Positions 9,086 to 18,847 are shown, numbered from the stretch's first letter. The stretch is DNA of 64,000 bases from Nitrosomonas ureae (GCF_900206265.1 NZ_LT907782.1:1116001-1180000); one strand, 5' to 3'. Numbers and translations are program-made. Notes: generated by a model from the sequence alone, not told the origin.

Positions 9086-9439
9086 CTAATGTAATTCCGG
9101 GTGCTTATGATCTGCAGTAACTCCAATCCTTTCTTTTTTATCTGCTGTCTCTTTGCGCTCTAACAATTCGTAGATATAGCATAGTGCACCTAGTCCAGTT
9201 GCAATAATTATTATTAAAATAGGCGAAGGAATTGACACATCAAGATACCAACTCCACCATTCCAAACCAGCAAAACTAATAAAAATTAATGGTGCAATGA
9301 CTAACGGTAATATGTCATTATCCATGCCTTTATTAATTTTTTCTCTTATGCTCCGATATAAGATATTAAATAAGCCTCTGATCCTATAATATTTCTTTCT
9401 TACTCTCGAGTTAATATTTTTTAATTGATATTTATTCAT
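9086..9439 (-). CDS. hypothetical membrane protein, 117 aa
   Basis: A basic N-terminal third (about 40 residues rich in K, R and Y), then two adjoining hydrophobic segments (near residues 46-60 and 70-92), then a charged tail ending in HKHPELH. There is no signal peptidase site; it probably sits in the inner membrane. The coding sequence is AT-rich and it lies between transposon relics, so it may be acquired cargo. I do not recognise the family. No strong ribosome site is seen in front of the ATG. Confidence 0.45.
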   Translation of the reverse strand: MNKYQLKNINSRVRKKYYRIRGLFNILYRSIREKINKGMDNDILPLVIAPLIFISFAGLEWWSWYLDVSIPSPILIIIIATGLGALCYIYELLERKETADKKERIGVTADHKHPELH

Positions 9440-9931
9440 TGAATAACGTACCCAGTATTGTTATAAATTAATGAAGTTAATTAAATCAACTAGTATATGA
9501 ATTGAAGTTTTTAAAATACTTAACGGAAGTGACTATCGAAAGTTGATAGTTATAAAAGGAATCTGTCGGATATGTTAATTGTGGGCGAAATGTTTGTTAA
9601 AATACCGTGCTCATTGAAAGCATATTTACGGTAGTTACTATAGAGGGTACGCAAAATAAAACACTCGTCGTAAGCGTTAAAGTATTAATGGCGCACTCCT
9701 CGAGTCGCTGATTTTCGCCAGCTTACGCCTCAAGGAGCTGAGAATAGACCCGGTAGAGATCAATATAATTAGATAGCTCAAATTTTATTCCTTCGTTACA
9801 CCCATACAAACCATTTTTCCATGACCTGCAGATCACAATAATCGGGCTAACTATCCTAATAATAGGATAAACAAAGAATTAACTCATATCTCTGCATTGT
9901 TTTTCTTATTAACAAATAGCCACTGCTCTAC
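9440..9931. other. gene-free region of about 490 bp with an IS200-like relic
   Basis: AT-rich sequence with no credible open frame. Its only recognisable content is the IS200-end-like relic at 9655-9767, listed separately. The rest shows nothing I can name. Confidence 0.5.
9655..9767 (-). repeat. short relic carrying both ends of an IS200-like element (MITE/PATE-like)
   Basis: Bases 9666-9691 align without gaps to the right end of the nearby IS200 element (8121-8146), with differences mostly transitions. Bases 9723-9760 align to its left end (8593-8630), sharing TTACGCC, CAAGG, GAATA, CCCGG and AGAGAT. The two ends keep the same order and orientation as in the full element but are only about 30 bases apart, so the transposase gene is missing. 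It looks like an internally deleted, decayed relative of the element at 8111-8632. Confidence 0.55.
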
Positions 9932-10291
9932 TTATTCGCCAAACGCATCTCTGAGCCACTCGATCTCCTGTCCATTAATACCAGACAATAAAAGTGCATC
10001 AAATCGACAAGGTGATTCTATTTTTAATTCAGTTAGATAATATTGTGCGGTTCTTAATATTTTTAACTGCTTCTTAGAAGTAATACTCGCTGCTGCTCCA
10101 CCATATTTTTCATTTGTGCGCATACGCACTTCAATGAAAACCAGCGTTTCTCCATCGCGCATTATCAGATCAATTTCTCCAAAGCGACAACGATAGTTTT
10201 TTTCGACCAAAACCAAATGTTGCCGCTGCAAATATAATAAAGCGATTTTTTCAGCTTCACTACCATTCATCTTCTGCAATATTTTTTGCAT
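9932..10291 (-). CDS. yraN: YraN/UPF0102 family endonuclease-like protein
   Basis: A 119-residue protein of normal family length. It shows YRCRFGEIDLIMRDG, then VFIEVRMR, then YGGAAASITSKKQ, which form the conserved nuclease-like core (GEIDLI, then EVR, as in the restriction-endonuclease-like fold). The end EIEWLRDAFGE matches the usual C-terminus. The role is not firmly established. The start at 10291 overlaps the upstream gene by 32 bases; an internal ATG at 10270 would shorten the overlap to 11. It is the downstream partner of the LppC-type gene, a common beta/gamma arrangement. Confidence 0.88.
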   Translation of the reverse strand: MQKILQKMNGSEAEKIALLYLQRQHLVLVEKNYRCRFGEIDLIMRDGETLVFIEVRMRTNEKYGGAAASITSKKQLKILRTAQYYLTELKIESPCRFDALLLSGINGQEIEWLRDAFGE

Positions 10292-11375
10292 TTTTTATGA
10301 GTTGAACTTTACCATTCTCAAACTGTGCTGCAACAAGCTCACGCACAAATTGATTAGGTGATTGATAGCGAATCTGCCCGGTTACACCGTCAATAGCGAT
10401 TGCGCTAACAGGTTGTGGCAACATTAAATTTGCCAGCAACCGGAAAGCATCAATCCCCAGCGCATAAAGGCGTTCCATATCCATGCTTCTAGTGGGACTG
10501 AGATGACGATAAGCCATGACAGCAGGATGATCGGGCTGCAGTAGCCAGGGCATATCAAGAAACTGAATACCATTAAGATCATTATTGAATAAAAAATTAT
10601 CTGCTCCTGAAAAAACCTGTGATGTAGCATATACAGGCACTTCCGGATCAAGGTAAGAGCGTAGCAAACGTGACTTAACTGCGTCCAGAGCAAGAAAAAC
10701 TAAATGACCGCTACCAGCAGTCAAATTACGAAATTGCTGAAGCGTAATTGGATTATCAGCATACAAAAATGATTCGGCAGTTTTATCAATTTCATTTTGC
10801 CATCGCAGTGTAAAAGCGTTCTGGAGCCGTTTGGATAAAGGACTGTCATCACCGATGACAATGGCATGATTTTTACCGCTTGACAGTGCTAATTCAGCAA
10901 GTTGATTCGCTTCAGATTCCATTTGCAAGCCAAAAAAATATAATTTTGGTGGTAAGGTAGCATCACTGTCTGCAGTGTTCAGTGCTAAAGTAGGTACATT
11001 TGAGAAATGGCTGGAGGCTACAGCCGCAACACCGTCACGCGTAAGAGGGCCGACGATGAATATTGCACCGGCATTGAGTGCCTGATAATAAGTAATCAAA
11101 ATATCGAGCGGATCGTCAGTAGTAGAATATAACCGAATAATTGCTGGAAGCGGTTCGCCGCGTTGTGTGGCAGCCACAAAACCATCTTTCACAACATTAG
11201 CAGCTTCACCAAATGAAGCAGATTCCAAAGGCAGTAATAGCGCAATATGGGGTACTAGTGCGGATTCCGGTAAACTTTCCAACCGGCCTTGTTCATCGAG
11301 ATCGGTCGCCGTTGATGAAAAGTTAAAACTTAATAACAAGATTACCGCTAGGGTAATGGTAAAAAAACGTTGCAT
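10260..11375 (-). CDS. penicillin-binding protein activator, LppC/LpoA type
   Basis: About 371 residues from the ATG at 11375 (MQRFFTITLAVILLL). This start gives a clean signal sequence; a TTATG-type alternative at 11387 adds four residues, and the longer open frame further upstream is not credible because it runs through rsmI. The body resembles a type-1 periplasmic binding fold: VPHIALLLPLES, GAIFIVGPLTRDGVAAVA and VPTLALNTADSD. LpoA-type proteins activate PBP1A from the outer membrane or periplasm in gammaproteobacteria. No lipobox Cys is visible here, so it may be soluble. It is divergent from rsmI with overlapping start regions. Confidence 0.8.
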   Translation of the reverse strand: MQRFFTITLAVILLLSFNFSSTATDLDEQGRLESLPESALVPHIALLLPLESASFGEAANVVKDGFVAATQRGEPLPAIIRLYSTTDDPLDILITYYQALNAGAIFIVGPLTRDGVAAVASSHFSNVPTLALNTADSDATLPPKLYFFGLQMESEANQLAELALSSGKNHAIVIGDDSPLSKRLQNAFTLRWQNEIDKTAESFLYADNPITLQQFRNLTAGSGHLVFLALDAVKSRLLRSYLDPEVPVYATSQVFSGADNFLFNNDLNGIQFLDMPWLLQPDHPAVMAYRHLSPTRSMDMERLYALGIDAFRLLANLMLPQPVSAIAIDGVTGQIRYQSPNQFVRELVAAQFENGKVQLIKNAKNIAEDEW

Positions 11376-11385
11376 TGTGAGGATC

Positions 11386-12243
11386 ATGCCGAGCAAAAGT
11401 ACATTATATGTGGTTGCCACACCAATAGGAAATTTAAACGATATCAGTCTACGGGCTTTAGATATTCTGACAAAAGTAGATGTGGTTGCCGCAGAACATA
11501 TACAGGTTTCCGGACATTTATTTGCTGCGCACGCCATCTCCTCCAAACTTATTAGCCTTCATCAACACAATGAGGCAGTCGTTTCCAATAAGATTCTGGC
11601 ACTATTAAATAGCGGAAAAAGTGTTGCTTTAATAACAGATGCAGGCACCCCCGGCATTTCCGATCCAGGCGCAATCCTAGTTCAATACGTACGTGCGCAG
11701 GGATACTCAATTATTCCCATTCCCGGTGCAAATGCAGCAATTTGCGCCCTATCAGCCAGCGGCATTACAAATCCACATTTCCTATTTTATGGTTTCTTAC
11801 CGGCTAAAACTGGATTACGTAAACGTGCACTAATCGAATTAAAACCACAGCTGTGCACATTAATATTTTATGAAGCGCCTCATCGGATTCTGGAATGCAT
11901 AATCGACATGCTGGATGTTTTTGGGCCTCAGCGGGAACTGACTGTTGCCCGGGAATTAACTAAATTATTTGAAACTATCCACCGAGGAACTTTATACGAA
12001 ATTCATTCCTGGCTGCAAGAAGATATCAATCAGCAAAAAGGTGAATTCGTTTTATTGCTGTCCGGTGCGGAACCTACGGATAAATCCGAAATCAGTGAAC
12101 AAGCAGAGCGCACATTAAAATGCTTGCTCATTGAACTTCCGTTAAAACAATCAGTTAAACTCGCAGCAGAGATCACTGGTGAAAGCAAGAATTCGCTCTA
12201 TCAACTGGCATTGAAGTTAAAAAATGTACGATATCCCGAATAG
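11386..12243 (+). CDS. rsmI: 16S rRNA (cytidine-1402-2'-O)-methyltransferase
   Basis: About 285 residues starting MPSKSTLYVVATPIGNL. The ATG at 11386 has a GTGAGGA ribosome site and gives the standard N-terminus; a longer upstream frame is ignored. Conserved SAM-dependent tetrapyrrole-methylase marks are ATPIGNLND, VAAEH, ALITDAGTPGISDPG and PIPGANAAICALSASG. The enzyme methylates the 2'-O of C1402 in 16S rRNA. It is divergent from the LppC-type gene, and the two start codons lie within about 12 bases of each other. Confidence 0.93.
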   Translation: MPSKSTLYVVATPIGNLNDISLRALDILTKVDVVAAEHIQVSGHLFAAHAISSKLISLHQHNEAVVSNKILALLNSGKSVALITDAGTPGISDPGAILVQYVRAQGYSIIPIPGANAAICALSASGITNPHFLFYGFLPAKTGLRKRALIELKPQLCTLIFYEAPHRILECIIDMLDVFGPQRELTVARELTKLFETIHRGTLYEIHSWLQEDINQQKGEFVLLLSGAEPTDKSEISEQAERTLKCLLIELPLKQSVKLAAEITGESKNSLYQLALKLKNVRYPE

Positions 12244-12306
12244 TACAATGATGATGCCTACGCTATAATTCAGACCATATTCCTTATATTTGGTGGCTAC
12301 TAACCC

Positions 12307-13344
12307 TTGACCTGCATAACTATTATCCGTCCAGATGATTGGCACTTACATTTACGTGACGACGAGCAATTGCGCTTCGTACTACCTCATACTGCAAAGC
12401 AATTTGCGCGCGCAATCATTATGCCTAATCTTAAGCCGCCGATTGTAACAACAGATATGGCCTTATCTTACCGTGCAAGAATTTTGGCTGCTTTACCTGA
12501 GCCGTTGCATGGCAGCTTTGATCCGCTCATGACACTGTATTTAACTGACAATACAGCACCTTCAGAAATCGCTCGAGCAAAAGAAAGTAAAGCGGTACAG
12601 GGAGTAAAACTGTATCCGGCCGGCGCGACCACAAATTCGGATGCCGGAGTGACCGATATTACCAAATGCTATGCAACCTTGGAGGCAATGGAACAAAATA
12701 ATCTGCTGTTGCTGGTGCATGGTGAAGTAACAGATGCCAATGTAGATATATTTGATAGAGAAAAGATTTTTATCGATCGTGTGCTAGATCCTCTGATACG
12801 GCGTTTTCCCAGTTTGCGCATCATATTCGAGCATATCACTACCACTGATGCCGTAATGTTTGTAAAAGAAGCATCCAAATTTATTGCTGCTACGATTACG
12901 GCACATCACTTATTGTTGAATCGTAATGCGATTTTTCAAGGCGGTATCCGTCCTCATCACTTTTGCTTGCCTGTCTTGAAACGCGAAATTCATCGTCAAG
13001 CATTACTAAATGCAGCAACCAGTGGGAATCCGAAATTTTTTCTGGGTACTGACAGTGCGCCGCACGCACAGATCAATAAAGAAAATTCCTGTGGCTGCGC
13101 TGGCATTTACACAGCCCATGCCGCTATTGAATTATATGCCACAGCATTCGAACAGGCAGGTGCGCTTGGAAAATTGGAGGCTTTTGCCAGTTTCTATGGT
13201 GCGGATTTCTATCAATTACCCCGCAATAGCAGCCATATTACGTTAAAAAAAGAATACTGGACTGTTCCCGAGCAATTCGAATTTGCAAATGAAAAATTGA
13301 TTCCTCTTTATGCCGGAGAGAATTTAACTTGGAAAATATCATAG
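12307..13344 (+). CDS. pyrC: dihydroorotase, type II
   Basis: A 345-residue enzyme of de novo pyrimidine synthesis that interconverts carbamoyl aspartate and dihydroorotate. The metal site is complete: DWHLHLRD near residue 11, the carboxylated Lys in [16 protein letters not shown] near 100, LLVHGEV near 138, [10 protein letters not shown] near 175 and the catalytic Asp in LGTDSAPH near 249. The best start is a TTG at 12307, since no ATG precedes the conserved [11 protein letters not shown]; its ribosome site is weak. It lies 63 bases after rsmI. Confidence 0.93.
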   Translation: MTCITIIRPDDWHLHLRDDEQLRFVLPHTAKQFARAIIMPNLKPPIVTTDMALSYRARILAALPEPLHGSFDPLMTLYLTDNTAPSEIARAKESKAVQGVKLYPAGATTNSDAGVTDITKCYATLEAMEQNNLLLLVHGEVTDANVDIFDREKIFIDRVLDPLIRRFPSLRIIFEHITTTDAVMFVKEASKFIAATITAHHLLLNRNAIFQGGIRPHHFCLPVLKREIHRQALLNAATSGNPKFFLGTDSAPHAQINKENSCGCAGIYTAHAAIELYATAFEQAGALGKLEAFASFYGADFYQLPRNSSHITLKKEYWTVPEQFEFANEKLIPLYAGENLTWKIS

Positions 13345-13831
13345 TTATCAGAGGATATTTTGTACAATTACGTTACACCTGAATAACCTGCAAAATCAAT
13401 TCCAATATTTTCTACTTTCTACAGTAATCGAACTTATAAGTAGCTGCTTTAGGCAATCACTTCCCCGATGTATCGTTAACAATCAGCAACTGCAAGACAG
13501 GTCCGGAAAATTCGATGTAATAATTGATTCTCTAACGAAGCTCCAAACTAAAAAAATTATGTACTGACAATCATCATGACAGGCTACTACACCGGCATTA
13601 GAGATTAGAGCAACAATCGATTGAAAATATTTATAAGATCCTATTTCTGCAAAAACTTATCCGGTTATTACAATGCATTAAGAAATATCCAATAAGTTTG
13701 CATTCAGCTTCTATTAAGCCCAAAACTTGCACAATTAAAATAGATGGTTGTTGCACTAAAAAACATAGATGAAGTTTATATAAAAATTTTTATGAATTAT
13801 CTATGCCTTAGTTTTAATCAGGAGACAAATC
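13345..13831. other. non-coding region of about 490 bp after pyrC
   Basis: No gene, RNA gene or repeat was recognised. The sequence is AT-rich and probably carries the promoter of the small lipoprotein gene at 13832; I could not define its elements. Confidence 0.4.
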
Positions 13832-14125
13832 ATGAATGTAAAAAGCATTCTTATTGGATCTATAATAATTGGGATACTTTCTCTGAGTGGATGTGTGGCC
13901 ACCCCATACTATGGAGGCTTAGGGTACTATCGAAACACAGCCCACGGCTATGGACATCAATCGCCCATTTACATTAATCCAGGTTACATCGGAGTACATA
14001 AGCACTTTATCGGCGGATCCAGACATATGCGCGGGGGATACCGATACTTTATCGGTGGACATAAACACCTGCATGGAAGGCATAATTTCATCGGGAGACA
14101 CTATCTAGGTGGATACCATCGATGA
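13832..14125 (+). CDS. Gly/Tyr/His-rich small lipoprotein
   Basis: A 97-residue product with a good CAGGAGA ribosome site. A signal sequence ends in a lipobox LSLSGC near residue 22. The mature part is highly biased: short Gly/His/Tyr/Arg units such as HKHFIGGSRHMRGG, YRYFIGGHKHLHGRH and NFIGRHYLGGYHR repeat loosely. This resembles envelope proteins that bind metals or are intrinsically disordered, but no family is recognised. It stands alone between two non-coding stretches. Confidence 0.6.
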   Translation: MNVKSILIGSIIIGILSLSGCVATPYYGGLGYYRNTAHGYGHQSPIYINPGYIGVHKHFIGGSRHMRGGYRYFIGGHKHLHGRHNFIGRHYLGGYHR

Positions 14126-14395
14126 TAAAAAAGATTAAATTTTGATAATGCCTTCGATATGAATATGCCCGGCCTAAAATCCGCTTTCAATAATTGAGAA
14201 ATCTGCTATCTTTGTTCATGAAAAAATTCCAGCAGTTTCACTTTATCGCTGATTGTTCACGATGCCGGTTTGCTAATCTTACTCCATGATAATTTCTAAA
14301 AACTGTCAATTAGTCTTGCATCTATTGTGTTTTAAAACTAGAAGGTTTTAGATTCTTTGACGGCAAGATATAATATTCATTTTTTGCGGATTCAT

Positions 14396-15517
14396 ATGAA
14401 GCTTTTATTTGTATTATTGCTAACGTGCCTGACTGTTTCATCAGCATCTGCACAGCAACAAGAAATTCCTGTAGCTGCTAAAGCTTTTATGCTATCAGAT
14501 TATCAAACGGGACAAGTATTGGCTGGACAAAATGTGCATGAACGCATAGAACCGGCATCTCTCACTAAATTGATGACTGCTTATGTGGTGTTTTCGGCAT
14601 TAAAGCAGGGGCAGCTTGCGCTGGATCAAACCGCCGTGGTATCCGAAAGTGCTTGGCGCATGATTGGTTCACGCATGTTTATCGAGCCCAATAAACAGGT
14701 TACTGTGGATGAACTAATCCGCGGTATGATCGTCCAGTCCGGTAATGATGCTTGCATTGCTCTAGCTGAAACCGTCGCAGGTTCGGAAGCAAACTTCGTA
14801 ATTATCATGAATAAGGAAGCGAAGCGCCTGGGAATGCAGAACACACATTTCACCAATACAACCGGATTGCCTGACCCCGGTCACTATACAACAGCCCATG
14901 ATTTAACATTACTGGCAACGGCGATTATTCGTGATTTTCCGGATTTTTACCCACTTTATTCGTTAAAAGAGTATACCTATAACAATATTACCCAACCTAA
15001 TCGAAATCGGCTGCTATGGATCGATCCGCATGTTGACGGCATGAAAACAGGCTGGACTAAAGCTGCCGGTTATTGCCTAATTACATCGGCGATACGGGAT
15101 AAACGACGATTGATCTCAGTGATCATTGGTGCCAAATCGGCCAATGCACGCAGTATAGAAAGTCAACGCCTGCTTAATTATGGCTTTCAATTTTACGATA
15201 CGCTGCATCTGTACAAAAAAAATGATTCACTTGCCACTATCCATTTATGGAAAGGCACTCAGAATGAATTGAAAGCCGGATTCGACCGCGATGTTTTTTT
15301 CACACTACCCAAAGGGCAGGCGGACAAATTAAAAGCCACCATGGAGTATAAACAACCTCTGATTGCACCAATTCAACTTGGACAGGAAGTTGGCACAGTC
15401 AAATTTACACTCGATGATAAGACGGTCGAAATTTACCCATTAGTGGCCTTGGAAAAGGTTGATTCAGCCAGCTTCCTGGGTCGTGCATGGGATAGTGTAA
15501 AATTGTTGTTTAATTAA
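14396..15517 (+). CDS. dacC: D-alanyl-D-alanine carboxypeptidase (PBP5/6 type)
   Basis: About 373 residues from the ATG at 14396, which begins the signal peptide MKLLFVLLLTCLTVSSASA. The penicillin-binding motifs are present: SLTK (SxxK, active Ser near 60), SGN near 123 and KTG in GMKTGWTK near 222. The C-terminal beta-rich domain ends in a predicted amphipathic anchor (WDSVKLLFN). The enzyme trims the terminal D-Ala from peptidoglycan pentapeptides at the periplasmic face of the inner membrane. It heads the dacC-dat-ybeD-lipB-lipA run seen in many betaproteobacteria. Confidence 0.92.
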   Translation: MKLLFVLLLTCLTVSSASAQQQEIPVAAKAFMLSDYQTGQVLAGQNVHERIEPASLTKLMTAYVVFSALKQGQLALDQTAVVSESAWRMIGSRMFIEPNKQVTVDELIRGMIVQSGNDACIALAETVAGSEANFVIIMNKEAKRLGMQNTHFTNTTGLPDPGHYTTAHDLTLLATAIIRDFPDFYPLYSLKEYTYNNITQPNRNRLLWIDPHVDGMKTGWTKAAGYCLITSAIRDKRRLISVIIGAKSANARSIESQRLLNYGFQFYDTLHLYKKNDSLATIHLWKGTQNELKAGFDRDVFFTLPKGQADKLKATMEYKQPLIAPIQLGQEVGTVKFTLDDKTVEIYPLVALEKVDSASFLGRAWDSVKLLFN

Positions 15518-15548
15518 TCTCCAACTTAACTCACAAAAAGAATCTCGC

Positions 15549-16418
15549 ATGATATATCTGAATGGCAAGTTTATGCCCATCGAAGAGGCATTCATTCCTG
15601 TGTTGGATCGTGGCTTTATTTTCGGAGATGGTGTGTATGAGGTTATACCCGTATATTCACGCAAACCTTTCAGACTTGCTGAACACCTTATACGTCTGCA
15701 ACACAGCCTGGATGGTATACGTCTGCAGAATCCATGCAGTAATGATGAATGGAAAAACATTTTAAACCAGATCATTGCCAATAATGATGGAGAAGATCAA
15801 TATCTTTATCTGCACATCACCCGTGGAGTGGCCAAACGCGATCATGCTTTTCCTGCGAACGTTCCACCCACTGTTTTCATTATGAGCAATCCGTTGCCGC
15901 AGCCACCCGAAGAATTGCTCAAAACTGGTGCATCGGCTATTACAGCTACCGATAATCGCTGGATTCGCTGCGACGTCAAAGCCATTTCTCTGTTACCCAA
16001 CGTATTGTTGCGGCAATTGGCAGTAGATAGGCATGCACTTGAAACTATCTTGATCCGGAATCAATTCCTGACCGAAGGTGCCGCCAGTAATATTTTCATC
16101 GTTAAGGATAAAGTTCTGTTTGCCCCCCCCAAAAGTAATTTGATGCTACCCGGAATCACATATGATGTAGTGCTCGAACTAGCTGCAGCCAATCAAATTC
16201 CTCATGAAATCCGGGAAATTTCTGAAACGGAAACGCGCATGGCTGATGAAATTCTGCTGACATCATCGACCAAAGAAATCATGCCGATTACCTTATTGGA
16301 TAATCAATCCGTGGGAGATGGCAAACCAGGAGAATTATTTAGGCAGCTGCATGCGCTCTATCAAGAATATAAAGCAACTCACATGCGCGGACAAATTACA
16401 AGCCGTTTAACAAATTGA
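15549..16418 (+). CDS. dat: D-amino acid aminotransferase, fold-type IV
   Basis: A 289-residue PLP enzyme of the class-IV aminotransferase family. Recognisable elements are MIYLNGKF, VLDRGFIFGDGVYEV, the PLP-lysine region CDVKAISLLPNVLL (Lys near 143), EGAASNIFIV and LLTSSTKEIMPI. It would transfer amino groups between D-amino acids and 2-oxo acids, supplying D-alanine or D-glutamate to the cell wall. That fits its place directly after the carboxypeptidase gene, 31 bases downstream. A branched-chain or aminodeoxychorismate lyase role is less likely given this context. Confidence 0.85.
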   Translation: MIYLNGKFMPIEEAFIPVLDRGFIFGDGVYEVIPVYSRKPFRLAEHLIRLQHSLDGIRLQNPCSNDEWKNILNQIIANNDGEDQYLYLHITRGVAKRDHAFPANVPPTVFIMSNPLPQPPEELLKTGASAITATDNRWIRCDVKAISLLPNVLLRQLAVDRHALETILIRNQFLTEGAASNIFIVKDKVLFAPPKSNLMLPGITYDVVLELAAANQIPHEIREISETETRMADEILLTSSTKEIMPITLLDNQSVGDGKPGELFRQLHALYQEYKATHMRGQITSRLTN

Positions 16419-16449
16419 TTAAAAATCAAATTATCTTCGATTGGCAGTT

Positions 16450-16716
16450 ATGACAGAACAAGCTTCATTAATCGAGTATCCTTGTGATTTTCCAATCAAG
16501 ATTATGGGGAAAGCACAGCAGGACTTTACTCAAACAACCCTGGCTATTGTTAAATACCACGCCCCCGATTTCGATGTTAACACTACGGCGATCAAAACCA
16601 GCAGGAATGGTACTTATTTAAGCCTCACCTGTACCATTCGCGCGACTTCCCGATCCCAGCTGGATGATTTATATCAGGCGTTATCAGAACATCCCATGAT
16701 CTCGGTGGTATTGTGA
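16450..16716 (+). CDS. ybeD: YbeD/DUF493 family protein
   Basis: An 88-residue ferredoxin-like-fold protein beginning MTEQASLIEYPCDFPIKIMG. I prefer the ATG at 16450; a TTG nine bases earlier is the alternative. The family (UPF0250) has an ACT-like regulatory fold of uncertain role and in E. coli is likewise encoded between dacA and lipB. The gene is six bases before lipB and probably co-transcribed with it. Confidence 0.88.
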   Translation: MTEQASLIEYPCDFPIKIMGKAQQDFTQTTLAIVKYHAPDFDVNTTAIKTSRNGTYLSLTCTIRATSRSQLDDLYQALSEHPMISVVL

Positions 16717-16722
16717 TTATCC

Positions 16723-17370
16723 ATGCGACACCAGCATTTATTATCCACTCATGCACAGCAGCGCTTTATTATAAAAACTATCGGGTTATCGGATTATCTG
16801 CCTATCTGGCAGGCCATGAGGGATTTCACCCAAGCCAGAACTGTCCAAACCTATGATGAAATCTGGTTATTACAGCATCCGCCCGTGTTTACTCAAGGGA
16901 TTGCAGGAAAGGATGAGCATTTATTAAACAGTCATGGTATTGATGTCATTAAAACAGATCGTGGCGGTCAAATCACCTATCATGGGCCGGGACAGATTGT
17001 TGCTTATTTGCTGCTGGATATACGCCGATTAAAACTCGGCGTACGCGAATTGGTCAGAAACATGGAAAGTGCTGTAATTGATTTATTGAAGAGCTATCAT
17101 ATCGATGCATCAGAACGGATTGAGGCGCCGGGTGTTTACGTCAACAACGCTAAAATTGCATCATTGGGACTTAAAATCAGGAAAAATTTCTGTTATCACG
17201 GCATCGCTTTGAACGTGGATATGGATCTGACTCCATTCTCCTACATTAATCCATGCGGTTACCAGGGCCTCCAAGTTACACAAACCAAAGATCTGGGCAT
17301 TCCCGATGGGTTAGAAATATTAAGCAACAAGCTAGCAGATCAATTACAAGTAAAACTTCTTAAAGGATAA
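16723..17370 (+). CDS. lipB: lipoyl(octanoyl) transferase
   Basis: A 215-residue enzyme that moves octanoyl from acyl-carrier protein to lipoyl domains, the first step of lipoate synthesis. Conserved marks are [35 protein letters not shown] (RGGxxTYHGPGQ) and [15 protein letters not shown] with the catalytic Lys. The catalytic Cys lies in the INPCGYQGL segment near residue 175. It starts six bases after ybeD and precedes lipA by 13 bases, so the pathway steps are adjacent. Confidence 0.95.
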   Translation: MRHQHLLSTHAQQRFIIKTIGLSDYLPIWQAMRDFTQARTVQTYDEIWLLQHPPVFTQGIAGKDEHLLNSHGIDVIKTDRGGQITYHGPGQIVAYLLLDIRRLKLGVRELVRNMESAVIDLLKSYHIDASERIEAPGVYVNNAKIASLGLKIRKNFCYHGIALNVDMDLTPFSYINPCGYQGLQVTQTKDLGIPDGLEILSNKLADQLQVKLLKG

Positions 17371-17383
17371 TCAGTTTATCATC

Positions 17384-18328
17384 ATGACCACCGATACCCG
17401 GCAAAAAGGCGCTGACAAAACTGCGCGCAATCCTGTCAAAATAGCGCCACAATCACGCAATGATCTGTTGCGTAAACCTTCGTGGATTCGCGTTCGTTCC
17501 TCCAGTAGCGAAAACTATTACGAAGTTAAGCGGCTGCTGCGCGAACATAAGCTTCATACGGTCTGCGAAGAAGCATCATGTCCCAATATTGGCGAATGCT
17601 TTGGAAAAGGAACGGCAACTTTTATGATTTTGGGCGACTTATGTACACGCCGCTGCCCTTTTTGCGATGTCGCTCACGGCAGGCCCAAGCCCCCAGATGC
17701 CGATGAACCGTTACATTTGGCGCAATCAATTGCGGCGATGCGATTAAAATATGTAGTGATCACCAGTGTAGATCGTGACGATTTGCGCGATGGTGGTGCT
17801 CAACACTTCGTCGATTGCATCCGCGAAATACGTGTTCACTCTCCAACTACCAAAATTGAAACTCTGGTACCGGATTTTAGAGGCCGTCTTGAAATTGCCC
17901 TGGAAAAACTCTCAGCTTGCCCACCGGATGTTTTAAACCATAACCTCGAAACCGTACCCAGATTATACAAGCAGTGTCGGCCCGGCGCAGACTATAACAA
18001 TTCACTGAAGTTATTAAAAGATTTCAAGAATAATTTTCCTTATATCCCGACAAAATCAGGTTTAATGCTGGGCTTGGGAGAAACTGACGAGGAAATTATG
18101 GAAGTATTGCATGATTTGCGCAGTCACAATGTGGAGATGCTGACTATTGGTCAATATTTACAACCCAGTATCGGCCATTTACCAGTCATGCGTTATGTTA
18201 CGCCCGAAGCATTTAAAGCTTTCGAGCATGCGGCACTTGCAATGGGGTTTAGTCACGCTGCTTGCGGGCCAATGGTGCGTTCCAGCTATCACGCTGATCA
18301 GCAAGCCCACGAATCAGGTTTATTTTAG
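17384..18328 (+). CDS. lipA: lipoyl synthase, radical SAM
   Basis: A 314-residue radical-SAM enzyme that inserts two sulfurs into the octanoyl chain made by LipB. Both cluster-binding motifs are present: [12 protein letters not shown] (auxiliary 4Fe-4S, near residues 64-75) and CTRRCPFCD (radical-SAM cluster, near 90-98). The C-terminal RSSYHAD contains the conserved Ser that ligates the auxiliary cluster. It follows lipB in the same operon and ends just before the convergent OsmC-type gene. Confidence 0.97.
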   Translation: MTTDTRQKGADKTARNPVKIAPQSRNDLLRKPSWIRVRSSSSENYYEVKRLLREHKLHTVCEEASCPNIGECFGKGTATFMILGDLCTRRCPFCDVAHGRPKPPDADEPLHLAQSIAAMRLKYVVITSVDRDDLRDGGAQHFVDCIREIRVHSPTTKIETLVPDFRGRLEIALEKLSACPPDVLNHNLETVPRLYKQCRPGADYNNSLKLLKDFKNNFPYIPTKSGLMLGLGETDEEIMEVLHDLRSHNVEMLTIGQYLQPSIGHLPVMRYVTPEAFKAFEHAALAMGFSHAACGPMVRSSYHADQQAHESGLF

Positions 18329-18363
18329 CGGCATAGATTTATACCCATACAATTCATTGATAA

Positions 18364-18780
18364 CTAGGAATTAATAATCTCAAAATCATGCGTGATCTTA
18401 ACCGTCTGTTTGAGCATGATCGAAGCCGAGCAATATTTCTCAGAGGACAAGTTTATCGCTCGTTCTACCTGCTGTGAATTCAAATTGCGACCTGTGATAA
18501 TGAAATGCAAATGAATATGAGTAAATACCTTTGGGTCGACAGATGCACGCTCAGCTTCAATTTCCACCTCGCAATCGGTAATATCCTGACGGCTTTTTTT
18601 CAGAATCAGCACCACATCAAATGTAGTGCAACCGCCTAACCCCATTAACAACATTTCCATTGGCCGCGGCCCCTGATTCTGTCCTCCTGCTTCAGGTGCG
18701 CCATCCATCAATATCGAATGACCGCTGCCGGATTCAGCCACGAAACTAACGTTGCCTTTCCACTTAATACGAGTCTTCAT
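18364..18780 (-). CDS. OsmC/Ohr family protein (YhfA-like)
   Basis: A 138-residue cytoplasmic protein. MEMLLMGLGGCTTFDVVLIL contains the first conserved cysteine region, and the second conserved Cys lies in LSSEKYCSASIML. The two-cysteine arrangement fits the thiol peroxidase fold of OsmC/Ohr proteins, which reduce organic hydroperoxides, but the YhfA branch has no firm substrate. It is convergent with lipA and separated by only 35 bases. Confidence 0.85.
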   Translation of the reverse strand: MKTRIKWKGNVSFVAESGSGHSILMDGAPEAGGQNQGPRPMEMLLMGLGGCTTFDVVLILKKSRQDITDCEVEIEAERASVDPKVFTHIHLHFIITGRNLNSQQVERAINLSSEKYCSASIMLKQTVKITHDFEIINS

Positions 18781-18817
18781 TTTTACCTACCGCAATAATA
18801 AAAGTTTTATGCAAACA

Positions 18818-18847
18818 AAAAGCCGACGCTTTTAGACGTCGGCTTTT
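18818..18847. terminator. bidirectional intrinsic terminator
   Basis: An 11-bp stem (18818-18828 with 18837-18847, AAAAGCCGACG) and an eight-base loop. A runs on one side and T runs on the other let it work for the cytochrome gene on the minus strand. It lies 20 bases beyond the cytochrome stop and upstream of the OsmC gene. Confidence 0.75.

Noticed and set aside
10260..11546. 57-residue longer N-terminus for the LppC-type protein
   Set aside because: It runs deep into rsmI on the opposite strand, has no signal peptide at its start, and the internal start gives a proper signal sequence.
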